A DNA stretch of 6,588 bases from Verrucomicrobiales bacterium (GCA_028817635.1 JAPPPH010000134.1:1-6588); one strand, 5' to 3'; shown: positions 1-5,669, counted from the stretch's first letter. Translations and numbers: made by a program. The notes: generated by a model from the sequence alone, not told the origin.

Positions 1-425
1 GGGCAAACCTCCACGCAAATCTGGCAACTCATGCAAACAGAAACGTCGATGTCAAAAGTCGCCGGATAAAACTGGGCCTTGTTGCCGCCGCGTTCCTTCT
101 TGTCCTTGCTCTTCTCGATGTAAATGCATTGAGGCGGGCATTCGCGTTCGCAGATTTGGCAGGCCACACAGCGGATGTTATCCATCGCCTCGCCCTCATC
201 GTGCAACAGCATCGGAAAGTTGCGGCTATAATGGGTGACTGTGGTGGTGTCGCTTAGCTGTTCTGCTTCCTCCTTCGGGTAATCACCGGCGCGTTCCGGT
301 AGCTTGTCGTCGGTGCGCCAGGCATACTCGTTCGTGGTCAGGCGTTCCTTGTCGAAGTAGGATCCGACAAAGTTTTTCAGCGTCACCGCCATGCCTTTGA
401 AAATACCGCCACCTAACAAGCTCAT
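1..425 (-). CDS. nuoI: NADH-quinone oxidoreductase subunit I, C-terminus cut by window edge
   Basis: This is the 8Fe ferredoxin-like subunit of complex I, which relays electrons through clusters N6a and N6b towards NuoB. About 141 residues are visible before the left edge. Both CxxCxxCxxxCP motifs can be read: CVACQICERECP (Cys86, 89, 92, 96) and CMSCQICVEVCP (Cys131, 134, 137, 141). The N-terminus (MSLLGGGIFKGMAVTLKNF) has the amphipathic start usual for NuoI. The segment before the first cluster is about 26 residues longer than in E. coli and rich in charged residues. The ATG overlaps the nuoD stop as ATGA (422-425), and a strong Shine-Dalgarno GGGGAGGTG lies just upstream inside nuoD, so this start is well supported. 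Direct adjacency to nuoD, without nuoE-H, is not the E. coli order. A generic ferredoxin is less likely given the operon context and the NuoI-like N-terminus. Confidence 0.93.
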   Translation of the reverse strand, partial: MSLLGGGIFKGMAVTLKNFVGSYFDKERLTTNEYAWRTDDKLPERAGDYPKEEAEQLSDTTTVTHYSRNFPMLLHDEGEAMDNIRCVACQICERECPPQCIYIEKSKDKKERGGNKAQFYPATFDIDVSVCMSCQICVEVC

Positions 426-1582
426 CGGTCCACCTCCCCGAGTACGATGTCGATGCTACCGAGGATGATTACCGCATCCGCCACCTGTTGGCCAATGCAC
501 ATGTCCCGTAGCACAGTGAGGTTAATGAACGAAGGCGGCCGTACTCGGAATCGATACGGCTGGGTGGTGCCATCTGCAACGAGGTAAAAACCAAGCTCTC
601 CCTTGGGCGCCTCGACGCGGCCGTAGGACTCCGCCTTGGCCGGCTTGAATACTTTTCCGGCGTTGCCCATGATTGGGCCGTCCTCAATGCCGTCGAGCGC
701 CTGTTTCAAAATCTCGATGCTCTCTCGCATCTCGAGCATCCGCACCATGAACCGGTCGTAGCAGTCACCAACATCGCCTTCTGAGAAAGGGACACGAAAT
801 TTGAACCGGTCGTAGATGCCGTAGCGATCCACCTTGCGAATGTCGTAATTTACGCCGCTCGCGCGCAGCATCGGGCCGGTAATCCCGGCGCTGATGGCCA
901 GCTCTTTCGAGAGGTTTCCAACGCCCTGTGTGCGGCTGAGGATGATCTCGTTTTCGCAAAGCAGTTTCTCGTACTCATCGAGAAATTTTGGGAAACGATC
1001 GACCACTTCGCGCGTGCGCTCCAGCCATCCCTCGGGCACGTCGCAGCGCAGTCCACCAAAACGAAAGTAGTTGCACATCATGCGTGCGCCGCTGGCCTGC
1101 TCGAACAGGTCGAGGATTTTTTCACGCTCACGAAAAGCGTAGAGCAGGGGGGTGCCAAGCGCTCCGAGGTCGTTCACGAAAAAGCCAACGAGCGAGACGT
1201 GGTTCACCAGTCGGGTGAGTTCCGACATGATCACGCGCAGGTACTCGGCGCGTTCCGGGATTTCGATTTCGATCAACTGCTCGGCCGCGAGTGCGTACGC
1301 CCAGTTGTTAGTCATGCTGTTGAAATAATCGAGACGGTCGGTGAACGGCATGCTCGCGAGGTAACTCATGCTCTCCGCAAGCTTTTCGTGATTGCGATGC
1401 AGATAGCCAAACACCGGCTTGAGGTCGACCACGGTTTCGCCGTCCAGCTTGACATCCATCCGAAACACGCCGTGCGTACTCGGGTGGTGTGGCCCCATCG
1501 AGACTTCCAGCAGGCTGGTCTCCAGACCATCCTGTTGAATCAACTCGTAGTTGGGCGCAGCAGCAGTCACTTCATGAAACAC
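422..1582 (-). CDS. nuoD: NADH-quinone oxidoreductase subunit D (49 kDa)
   Basis: This is the quinone-site subunit of the complex I connecting arm, homologous to the large subunit of NiFe hydrogenases. Family hallmarks include MGPHHPSTHGVFR near the N-terminus, the YLHRNHEKLAE segment, MTNNWAYALAAEQL, and the C-terminal GSIDIVLGEVDR. The body is full length at about 385 residues. The open frame continues upstream to 1744, but that part encodes SPSPRPSPSRERG-type peptide from REP-like repeats and is not protein. In-frame start candidates are GTG at 1582 (chosen) and GTG at 1570; there is no in-frame ATG near. An ATG at 1575 is out of frame and is stopped at once (ATGAAGTGA). A 20-bp palindrome ends one base before the chosen GTG. 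No strong Shine-Dalgarno is visible. The stop overlaps the nuoI ATG. Identity is secure; the exact start is not. Confidence 0.95.
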   Translation of the reverse strand: MFHEVTAAAPNYELIQQDGLETSLLEVSMGPHHPSTHGVFRMDVKLDGETVVDLKPVFGYLHRNHEKLAESMSYLASMPFTDRLDYFNSMTNNWAYALAAEQLIEIEIPERAEYLRVIMSELTRLVNHVSLVGFFVNDLGALGTPLLYAFREREKILDLFEQASGARMMCNYFRFGGLRCDVPEGWLERTREVVDRFPKFLDEYEKLLCENEIILSRTQGVGNLSKELAISAGITGPMLRASGVNYDIRKVDRYGIYDRFKFRVPFSEGDVGDCYDRFMVRMLEMRESIEILKQALDGIEDGPIMGNAGKVFKPAKAESYGRVEAPKGELGFYLVADGTTQPYRFRVRPPSFINLTVLRDMCIGQQVADAVIILGSIDIVLGEVDR

Positions 1583-1602
1583 ACCCGCTTGGCCAAGCGG
1601 GT
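1583..1602. repeat. Interspersed palindrome, copy 1 (20 bp perfect)
   Basis: ACCCGCTTGGCCAAGCGGGT is a perfect 20-bp palindrome around the core GCTTGGCCAAGC (1587-1598). It abuts the apparent nuoD start codon, so as RNA it could fold over the ribosome-binding region. It is one of seven exact core copies in the window. Confidence 0.9.
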
Positions 1603-1632
1603 TCAGTTGTGAAATGTGGGTTGAATTTGGAT

Positions 1633-1768
1633 GCCCCCTCTCCCTTGAGGGAGAGGGCCGGGGTGAGGGTGAAAATGTGCGAGTTGTTACGTTGGTTGCG
1701 ATTTTGTGACAATTGCCTTTCCCCCTCATCCGGCCTTCGGCCACCTACTCTTCCAGTGGGGGAGTAGG
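1633..1768. repeat. Inverted pair of REP-like repeats in the nuoC-nuoD gap
   Basis: Unit 1 (about 1633-1675) has a 9-bp stem, CCCTCTCCC at 1636-1644 against GGGAGAGGG at 1649-1657, followed by CCGGGGTGAGGG. Unit 2 (about 1716-1768) is a diverged copy in the opposite orientation: CCCCTCATCCGGCC, the small hairpin GGCCTTCGGCC, then CCTACTC (1744-1750) pairing with GAGTAGG (1762-1768). The head-to-head layout resembles bacterial REP/BIME elements. Translated, such repeats give the spurious 'LTPALSLKGEG' and 'SPSPRPSPSRERG' peptides often seen in overpredicted proteins. In RNA the pair could stabilise the upstream transcript or cause polarity between nuoC and nuoD; that role is inference. Confidence 0.8.
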
Positions 1769-1778
1769 GATTTGAAAA

Positions 1779-1800
1779 ACAGCGCTTGGCCAAGCGCTGT
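1779..1800. repeat. Interspersed palindrome, copy 2 (22 bp perfect)
   Basis: Core GCTTGGCCAAGC at 1784-1795. Arms ACAGC and GCTGT extend it to a perfect 22-bp palindrome. It lies 25 bp beyond the nuoC stop, beside the REP-like pair, so the nuoC-nuoD gap has this palindrome at both ends with the REP pair between. Confidence 0.9.
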
Positions 1801-1825
1801 GAATCCGTTTTCGGAGTAGCCAAAT

Positions 1826-2401
1826 TCAAAAAATCACCTTTCCCTTTTGATGTTTCTCCAGAATCTCATCGTGCGGGGTCGGCTCCCATTCGTAGTCGAA
1901 CGGCTCGACGTAATCCTTGCGCATCGGGTGTCCTTCAAACTCATCCCACATCAGGATGCGCCGTTGATCCGGGTGCTCGGTGAAATTGATGCCAAACAAA
2001 TCGTAGATTTCCCGCTCCTGCAGTTCGCAGCTTCGCCAAACGGGGGTCAGCGACTGTGCCTCCGGTTTTTCCCGGGTCGTGCGCTGTTTCATCACGAGCG
2101 GCCCGGTGCGCTTTTCCATCGAGTAAAGATGGTAAACGACTTCCATTCGGGCGGGGTCCTTGTGAATGATCGTCTCCGTCTTGCCCTCCTCGTTTTTGAC
2201 CTTCTCTTTAAATTCGCGGTCGAGGTAGTCGATGCCGGTGACGTTGCTACAATAGTCGAGCCGAAATGCCTCGTCATCGCGCAGCCAGATGGCGACCTCC
2301 GTGGCTTTTGCTGACGGGACGATCAATGTGCCAAACTCCTCGTCCCACTCCACTTCCGGGAATCGTTGCAAAACAGCCTCGTGGGGGATCGCCTCGCTCA
2401 T
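1826..2401 (-). CDS. nuoC: NADH-quinone oxidoreductase subunit C (30 kDa)
   Basis: This is a soluble connecting-arm subunit of complex I that packs against NuoD and NuoB and has no cofactor. The family signature is EREIYDLFGINFTEHPDQRRIL at residues 129-150, followed by GHPMRKDY at 158-164. The length is 191 residues, normal for a stand-alone NuoC; it is not the NuoCD fusion found in some bacteria. The ATG at 2401 overlaps the nuoB stop (ATGA, 2398-2401), with GGAGG about ten bases upstream inside nuoB. The open frame runs further upstream to 2461, but that stretch overlaps nuoB and has no homology to the family, so it is left out. The charged C-terminal tail ends HQKGKVIF. Confidence 0.96.
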   Translation of the reverse strand: MSEAIPHEAVLQRFPEVEWDEEFGTLIVPSAKATEVAIWLRDDEAFRLDYCSNVTGIDYLDREFKEKVKNEEGKTETIIHKDPARMEVVYHLYSMEKRTGPLVMKQRTTREKPEAQSLTPVWRSCELQEREIYDLFGINFTEHPDQRRILMWDEFEGHPMRKDYVEPFDYEWEPTPHDEILEKHQKGKVIF

Positions 2402-3063
2402 GCAGTGGCTTCCTCCGCTTCCTCTTCGGCCGGTGCGTTGGGGTTGGCCGGCGGCTGCCACACATCCGGGTTGTAAGGTGGTTCAAGGTCGGTACCGGTG
2501 AATTCCGGGATGGGATACTGGCGGCGTCCTTCGGTGAATGCCGGGTCGGACTTGATGTCCTGCGTCCGGATTTTCTCCTGCAAATAGTTCAGCGACTGCA
2601 GCACGGCCTCCGGTCGAGGTGGGCAGCCGGGCAGATACACGTCCACCGGGATGTAGCGGTCGATCCCCTTGAGCACGTTGTAGCCTTGCTTGAACGGCCC
2701 TCCGGAGATCGCGCACGCTCCCATGGCGATCACCCATTTCGGCTCCGGCATTTGGTTGTAAATGCGCACCACCTGTGGGGCCATTTTCTTCGTCACCGTG
2801 CCGGAGACGATCATGAGATCAGCCTGGCGAGGGGAGGGACGAAACACCTCCGAGCCGAAGCGGGAGATATCAAAACGCGACGTCGCCGAGGCGATCATCT
2901 CGATGGCACAACAGGCGAGGCCGAAGGTCAGTGGCCAGACCGATCCTCCACGGGCCCAGTTGTAGAGAAAGTCCACCTTCGAAACGATCACTCCGGCGCG
3001 TTCCAGTTCGGCGCGAGTCGTGTCGTCAAGTTCGACGCTGGGGGATGTGTTCGGAGTCGTCAT
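2398..3063 (-). CDS. nuoB: NADH-quinone oxidoreductase subunit B (20 kDa, cluster N2)
   Basis: This subunit carries the terminal [4Fe-4S] cluster N2, which hands electrons to quinone at the NuoB/NuoD interface. The four ligands are visible: the tandem pair in GLACCAIEM (Cys51, Cys52), GACAISGG (Cys117) and PGCPPRPEA (Cys147). The length is 221 residues. The C-terminus after about residue 170 is proline- and acid-rich (ending NAPAEEEAEEATA) and longer than minimal NuoB proteins, as in several other phyla. The frame stays open up to 3288, but that part lies within nuoA; the ATG at 3063 overlaps the nuoA stop as ATGA (3060-3063) and gives the expected N-terminus. The Shine-Dalgarno is weak (GGA), consistent with coupling to nuoA translation. 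Confidence 0.97.
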   Translation of the reverse strand: MTTPNTSPSVELDDTTRAELERAGVIVSKVDFLYNWARGGSVWPLTFGLACCAIEMIASATSRFDISRFGSEVFRPSPRQADLMIVSGTVTKKMAPQVVRIYNQMPEPKWVIAMGACAISGGPFKQGYNVLKGIDRYIPVDVYLPGCPPRPEAVLQSLNYLQEKIRTQDIKSDPAFTEGRRQYPIPEFTGTDLEPPYNPDVWQPPANPNAPAEEEAEEATA

Positions 3064-3491
3064 TTCCAAGTTAGCACGCCCTTGATCCAGAGATAAATCA
3101 AGCTCTCGGCGAGGAGCAGAATAAAGATTCCCATCGCGAGGAACGCGCCAAAGGACAGGTCGGTGAAGGCCACCGCCCACGGGTAAAGAAACACCACCTC
3201 GATGTCGAAGATCACGAAGGCCAGTGCGTACAGGTAGTACTGCACCTTGAACTGCACCCATGAGTCGCCCTTGGACTCCAGTCCGCACTCGAAGGTGGAT
3301 TCCTTGATTTCGCCCGGTTTACGGGGCGCGAGAATGGCGGAAAGGATGAGCGGGGCACAGGCAAACCCCACCGCCAACACCATCATGACGGCCAGTAGCA
3401 AATAGGCGGAAAACGGATCGCTATTCGCACCCAGCAAAGGCACAGCATCGCTATGCTTCATGAGGATTCCGGTTGGCATGACGGTCAGCAC
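3060..3491 (-). CDS. nuoA: NADH-quinone oxidoreductase subunit A
   Basis: This is a small membrane-arm subunit of complex I next to the quinone chamber. Three hydrophobic segments are visible, at about residues 28-54, 84-107 and 113-137. The conserved loop after the first one contains STFECGLES (Cys69), and FDIEVVFLYPWA at 95-106 is the family signature. The start is uncertain: GTG at 3491, ATG at 3479 or ATG at 3461 are all in frame and none has a good Shine-Dalgarno; 3491 gives 143 residues. It is the first gene of the nuo cluster, with 118 bp separating it from the next gene upstream. It is coupled to nuoB by an ATGA overlap. Confidence 0.95.
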   Translation of the reverse strand: MLTVMPTGILMKHSDAVPLLGANSDPFSAYLLLAVMMVLAVGFACAPLILSAILAPRKPGEIKESTFECGLESKGDSWVQFKVQYYLYALAFVIFDIEVVFLYPWAVAFTDLSFGAFLAMGIFILLLAESLIYLWIKGVLTWK

Positions 3492-3536
3492 ACAGGGGCA
3501 CGCGGAGAAGTTCGTGACTGCTTCGCGGACGGGCAG

Positions 3537-3564
3537 AGCATTGGGATTTGGGACGAGAAGTCAA
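3537..3564 (-). promoter_or_regulatory. Weak candidate promoter for the nuo operon
   Basis: On the minus strand TTGACT (3564-3559) is followed after 16 bp by AATGCT (3542-3537), about 45-75 bp upstream of the possible nuoA starts. The -35 box is good but the -10 is poor, so this is only a candidate for the nuo promoter expected in this gap. Confidence 0.25.
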
Positions 3565-3587
3565 GACCCTCTTTTCAGAGCCTAAAT

Positions 3588-3605
3588 AGCGCTTGGCCAA
3601 GCGCT
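3588..3605. repeat. Interspersed palindrome, copy 3 (18 bp perfect)
   Basis: Core at 3591-3602 with arms AGC and GCT. It lies in the gap between the FGE-like gene stop and nuoA, only 8 bp from copy 4. The right half continues into another GCGCTTGG, so CCAAGCGCTTGG (3597-3608) is a second overlapping palindrome that could compete in folding. Confidence 0.9.
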
Positions 3606-3609
3606 TGGC

Positions 3610-4635
3610 TCAATCCTCCGCTTGGCCAAGCGGAGGAGCCAGCACCACGCGAAACCCGGCCAAAATCCAGCGGTAATCCGGCTCCTGTGCCTCCGCCCTG
3701 CATGCTGATCGAAGGATGTTGCTTGGGCAGTAATAGGCGCCGCCCCGGAGTACTTTCAGCTTGCCAGTGGTGGAGAAAGCTTTGCCGCCGGGATAAGCCA
3801 AATAGGCATCCGTACACCATTCAAACAGATTGCCATGCATGTCGTACAACCCCCATGGGTTCGGCTTGAGTTTGCCGACCGGCTCAGGTCGGTCTCCACT
3901 GTTCCCGGCCCACCATCCGTATTCGCTGAGTTGCTCTGCTGAATCACCGTAACTGTAGGCTCCTTTGGTGCCAGCACGGCAGGCGTATTCCCACTCCGCC
4001 TCGGTCGGCAGCCGGTAGACATACTCCTTGGGTAACAGCCCAGCTGCCCCTTTCACGTTAGTCAGCCGTTTGCAGTATTCGATCGCTTCGTGCCAGGTAA
4101 CCCTGTTTACAGGCATGTCGGGGGAAAACTCCGTGTTGCTGGGGTTTTTACCCATCAGATCGAGGTAACTCTTCTGCTTAACCTCATACCGATCCATCCA
4201 AAATCCATGAGGCACAACGGCCTTAAGGGCCGGGCCCTCGTCCATGAATCGCCCGGGTTCGTCCTCGGGACTGCCCAATTGGAATTGGCCGGGAGGAATC
4301 CAAACCATCTGGTCCGGAAGGGTGAGATTTTGCCAAGAAAGCCTGAAAAATGCCGTTTTTTCACTGGATTGGGCGAGGGGAAGGGCCGCTTTTGGCAGTT
4401 TTTTTACCGGAAAAGCGTGAACCGGTTTCCAAAGATTTTGTTCAATTCGCGAGCCGTTCGTTTTCCACAACACGGCCAAGCCGCTTTTCGGCAACTCGGA
4501 GGCTGAAATCGACAGGCCACCGCCCTGAGCATCAAAATCCACGTGCAACTTGGCTTGGCCAAGCGCATCCGGGGCGCACAGCGACGCGGCAATAACGCAC
4601 AATGCGTTGGTGAACGATAATGTGAAAAACCTCAC
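3610..4635 (-). CDS. Secreted FGE-sulfatase (SUMF1) domain protein
   Basis: Residues about 109-333 form a formylglycine-generating-enzyme-like domain. It begins MVWIPPGQFQLGSPEDEPGR, then has RLPTEAEWEYACRAGT (208-223), NPWGLYDMHGNLFEWC (259-274), VLRGGAYYC (295-303) and GFRVVLA (327-333). In true FGE two cysteines five residues apart bind copper in the active site. Here Cys303 is present, but the position five residues on is Leu308 and the next cysteine is Cys312. Sulfatase activation is therefore doubtful; a non-catalytic or differently acting relative is more likely. The N-terminus (MRFFTLSFTNALCVIAASLCAPDALGQA) looks like a Sec signal peptide with possible cleavage after Ala28. Residues 29-105 are an unidentified domain ending KTAFFRLSWQ. 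The start is a GTG with only GGAAAA upstream. The signal-peptide end and the last residues (PPLGQAED) are encoded by copies of the interspersed palindrome. Confidence 0.88.
   Translation of the reverse strand: MRFFTLSFTNALCVIAASLCAPDALGQAKLHVDFDAQGGGLSISASELPKSGLAVLWKTNGSRIEQNLWKPVHAFPVKKLPKAALPLAQSSEKTAFFRLSWQNLTLPDQMVWIPPGQFQLGSPEDEPGRFMDEGPALKAVVPHGFWMDRYEVKQKSYLDLMGKNPSNTEFSPDMPVNRVTWHEAIEYCKRLTNVKGAAGLLPKEYVYRLPTEAEWEYACRAGTKGAYSYGDSAEQLSEYGWWAGNSGDRPEPVGKLKPNPWGLYDMHGNLFEWCTDAYLAYPGGKAFSTTGKLKVLRGGAYYCPSNILRSACRAEAQEPDYRWILAGFRVVLAPPLGQAED
3614..3637. repeat. Interspersed palindrome, copy 4 (24 bp perfect, inside a CDS end)
   Basis: Core at 3620-3631 with arms TCCTCC and GGAGGA, the longest perfect copy. 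It encodes PPLGQAED, the last residues of the FGE-like protein, beyond the usual GFRVVLA end of the domain. Together with copy 3 it could make tandem hairpins at the transcript end. Confidence 0.9.
4553..4564. repeat. Interspersed palindrome, copy 5 (12-bp core, in a CDS)
   Basis: Exact core without longer arms. It encodes Leu25-Gly-Gln-Ala28 at the signal-peptide end of the FGE-like protein, in the same reading frame (LGQA) as copy 4 at its C-terminus. Confidence 0.85.
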
Positions 4636-4700
4636 TTTTCCGCCAAAAGTACGCCAATCGATGGATAGGGGTTACATTTGCGTGTGCGATTGTCTCTCAG

Positions 4701-4750
4701 AAAAAAAGAAACCGGCGGGGCCAGTTTGAAGAAAACTGCAACCCCGCCGG
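4701..4750 (-). terminator. Intrinsic terminator
   Basis: Reading the minus strand, CCGGCGGGG (4750-4742) pairs perfectly with CCCCGCCGG (4720-4712). An inner stem CAGTTT/AAACTG (4738-4733 with 4727-4722) makes the hairpin longer, and the run TTTCTTTTTTTC follows (4711-4700). This is a textbook Rho-independent terminator. It ends a transcript coming from the right, either the pseudopilin mRNA with a 210-nt 3' UTR or a separate small RNA. It stands 65 bp before the GTG of the FGE-like gene, so it could also act as an attenuator for that gene. Confidence 0.85.
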
Positions 4751-4860
4751 GGATAGTTCGAGGATGCAATGCCAGTTAGTAGTAGACTCTTACGACAGCG
4801 CTTGCATCCGCACGCCGTGCAAGATGCGCGGTAGACTACACGATTTTTCGTGCCTAACAA
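4751..4860 (-). other. Structured non-coding region, possible small RNA or leader
   Basis: No credible gene is present; the short open frame at 4860-4672 has no recognisable product and runs through the terminator. On the minus strand several stems can form: CACGA/TCGTG with a 4-nt loop (4852-4839), GGATGCAA (4809-4802) with TTGCATCC (4769-4762), and an alternative GCATC...GCAC/GTGC..GATGC pairing over about 4825-4803 that shares bases with the second stem. The heptamer GTAGACT occurs twice (4782-4788 and 4831-4837). The stems are followed by the intrinsic terminator. It matches no riboswitch class I can recognise. Function is inferred only. Confidence 0.4.
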
Positions 4861-4873
4861 GAACTTTTTTCAC

Positions 4874-4891
4874 TGTGACGTTTTTGTGACG
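4874..4891 (-). promoter_or_regulatory. Direct repeat resembling a Pho box / OmpR-family site
   Basis: On the minus strand CGTCACA is repeated exactly with AAAA between, giving an 11-bp period. Two 7-bp direct repeats around a 4-bp A/T spacer containing GTCA is the layout of PhoB boxes and of other OmpR-family sites. It lies just upstream of the structured region. No good -10 box was found after it, so it is a candidate only. Confidence 0.3.
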
Positions 4892-4901
4892 ATACAGACT
4901 G

Positions 4902-4927
4902 TTTAACCCCTGTTTTCAGGGGTTAAA
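4902..4927 (-). terminator. Perfect 11-bp hairpin overlapping the pseudopilin stop
   Basis: TTTAACCCCTG (4902-4912) pairs with CAGGGGTTAAA (4917-4927) around a TTTT loop. The TAA stop of the pseudopilin gene (4923-4925) lies in the stem. The minus-strand 3' side (TTAAACAG) lacks a proper U-run, so it may be a weak terminator or a 3'-end stabilising stem; the stronger terminator is at 4701-4750. Confidence 0.45.
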
Positions 4928-5669
4928 AATAGAGGTTGCCCATCATTTTGGGTTTTTTGATGAATGTCACTCCCTTAACCCACTCGACGTGGCCATCGTA
5001 AAACCCTTCATTGGAACCTTCAGGTTCGTCGCCCCGATCATTGTAATGGTTGACACCCCGCATGAGCGGGTTTGGGTCACCCGGACGTCCCCATGAACCC
5101 TGATATTTGCGGTTCAAATCCGCCCAAATCACCTCGTAATGGGGTGAGTCTGTGCTTTTTACCGCGAAAACCGGGGTACGGACCTGTTCCTGAAACATTG
5201 CCTTGTTGTTGGCGTAACGCTTCTCACCGGCAAAATAAAAGTAGCCCATCACCGAGTCGCGCCCGCCCGGCCATGCCCAGAAATCATCCCGGTTCCAACT
5301 CCGGTTGGAGGGGCAGTAAAACATCGGCCGCCGAATATGGTATTGATTCGTCATCGTGTCGCGAAACCAGACCGAGTTCCAATAAGGATTGCTCGAGCCG
5401 CCGGGGGGAAATGCGTCATCGTTGTCGCCGGCGTACATGGCGAGCGAGAGCAGCCATTGGTGGGCGTTGTTTTTGCAGGTCGTCCGGTTGGCCTGTTCCT
5501 TCGCACGCGCCAACGCCGGCAGTAGCAGGCTGGCGAGGATTGCGATGATGGCGATCACCACCAACAACTCGATTAGCGTGAACGCAGCACGACGATCCCT
5601 GGCCTCAAACGGTACTTTCATCGGAACGGACGCGTAGTTTGAAAACGGAACCGATTGTTGGCAAGCCAT
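4923..5669 (-). CDS. Type IV pilin / type II secretion pseudopilin-like protein
   Basis: The prepilin peptidase recognition and transmembrane segment is clear: RRAAFTLIELLVVIAIIAILASLLLPALARAKEQA, with Glu at the fifth mature position and Ala rather than the classical Gly before the cut. The protein is about 248 residues. The soluble part has a WxxxLxMYAGDNDD segment and the C-terminal FYDGHVEWV motif, seen in the large prepilin-like families of Verrucomicrobiota, Planctomycetota and Lentisphaerota. The ATG at 5669 is chosen because GAGGTGATTG directly precedes it, an excellent Shine-Dalgarno. It gives a long leader of about 28 residues. ATG at 5621 (MKVPFEARDRRAAFTL) gives a more usual leader but has no ribosome-binding site. 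Substrate and partners are unknown; no other pilus or secretion gene is in view. Confidence 0.85.
   Translation of the reverse strand: MACQQSVPFSNYASVPMKVPFEARDRRAAFTLIELLVVIAIIAILASLLLPALARAKEQANRTTCKNNAHQWLLSLAMYAGDNDDAFPPGGSSNPYWNSVWFRDTMTNQYHIRRPMFYCPSNRSWNRDDFWAWPGGRDSVMGYFYFAGEKRYANNKAMFQEQVRTPVFAVKSTDSPHYEVIWADLNRKYQGSWGRPGDPNPLMRGVNHYNDRGDEPEGSNEGFYDGHVEWVKGVTFIKKPKMMGNLYF

Noticed and set aside
488..495. TTGGCCAA in nuoD as another palindrome copy
   Set aside because: Only the inner 8 bp match and the flanks (G and T) do not extend the core; chance is sufficient.
1583..1744. N-terminal extension of the nuoD open frame
   Set aside because: It encodes repeat-derived peptide (SPSPRPSPSRERG) through REP-like DNA and is absent from the NuoD family.
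2266..3096. Plus-strand 276-residue open frame
   Set aside because: It is antisense to nuoB/nuoC and is rich in Arg, His and Gly with no recognisable motif, typical of an antisense shadow in GC-rich DNA.
3064..3288. N-terminal extension of the nuoB open frame
   Set aside because: It lies wholly within nuoA in another frame; the ATGA overlap at 3060-3063 gives a normal NuoB start.
4751..4860. tRNA or known riboswitch in the structured gap
   Set aside because: No cloverleaf with anticodon and T-loop can be drawn, and no cobalamin, TPP, SAM, glycine or c-di-GMP consensus was recognised.
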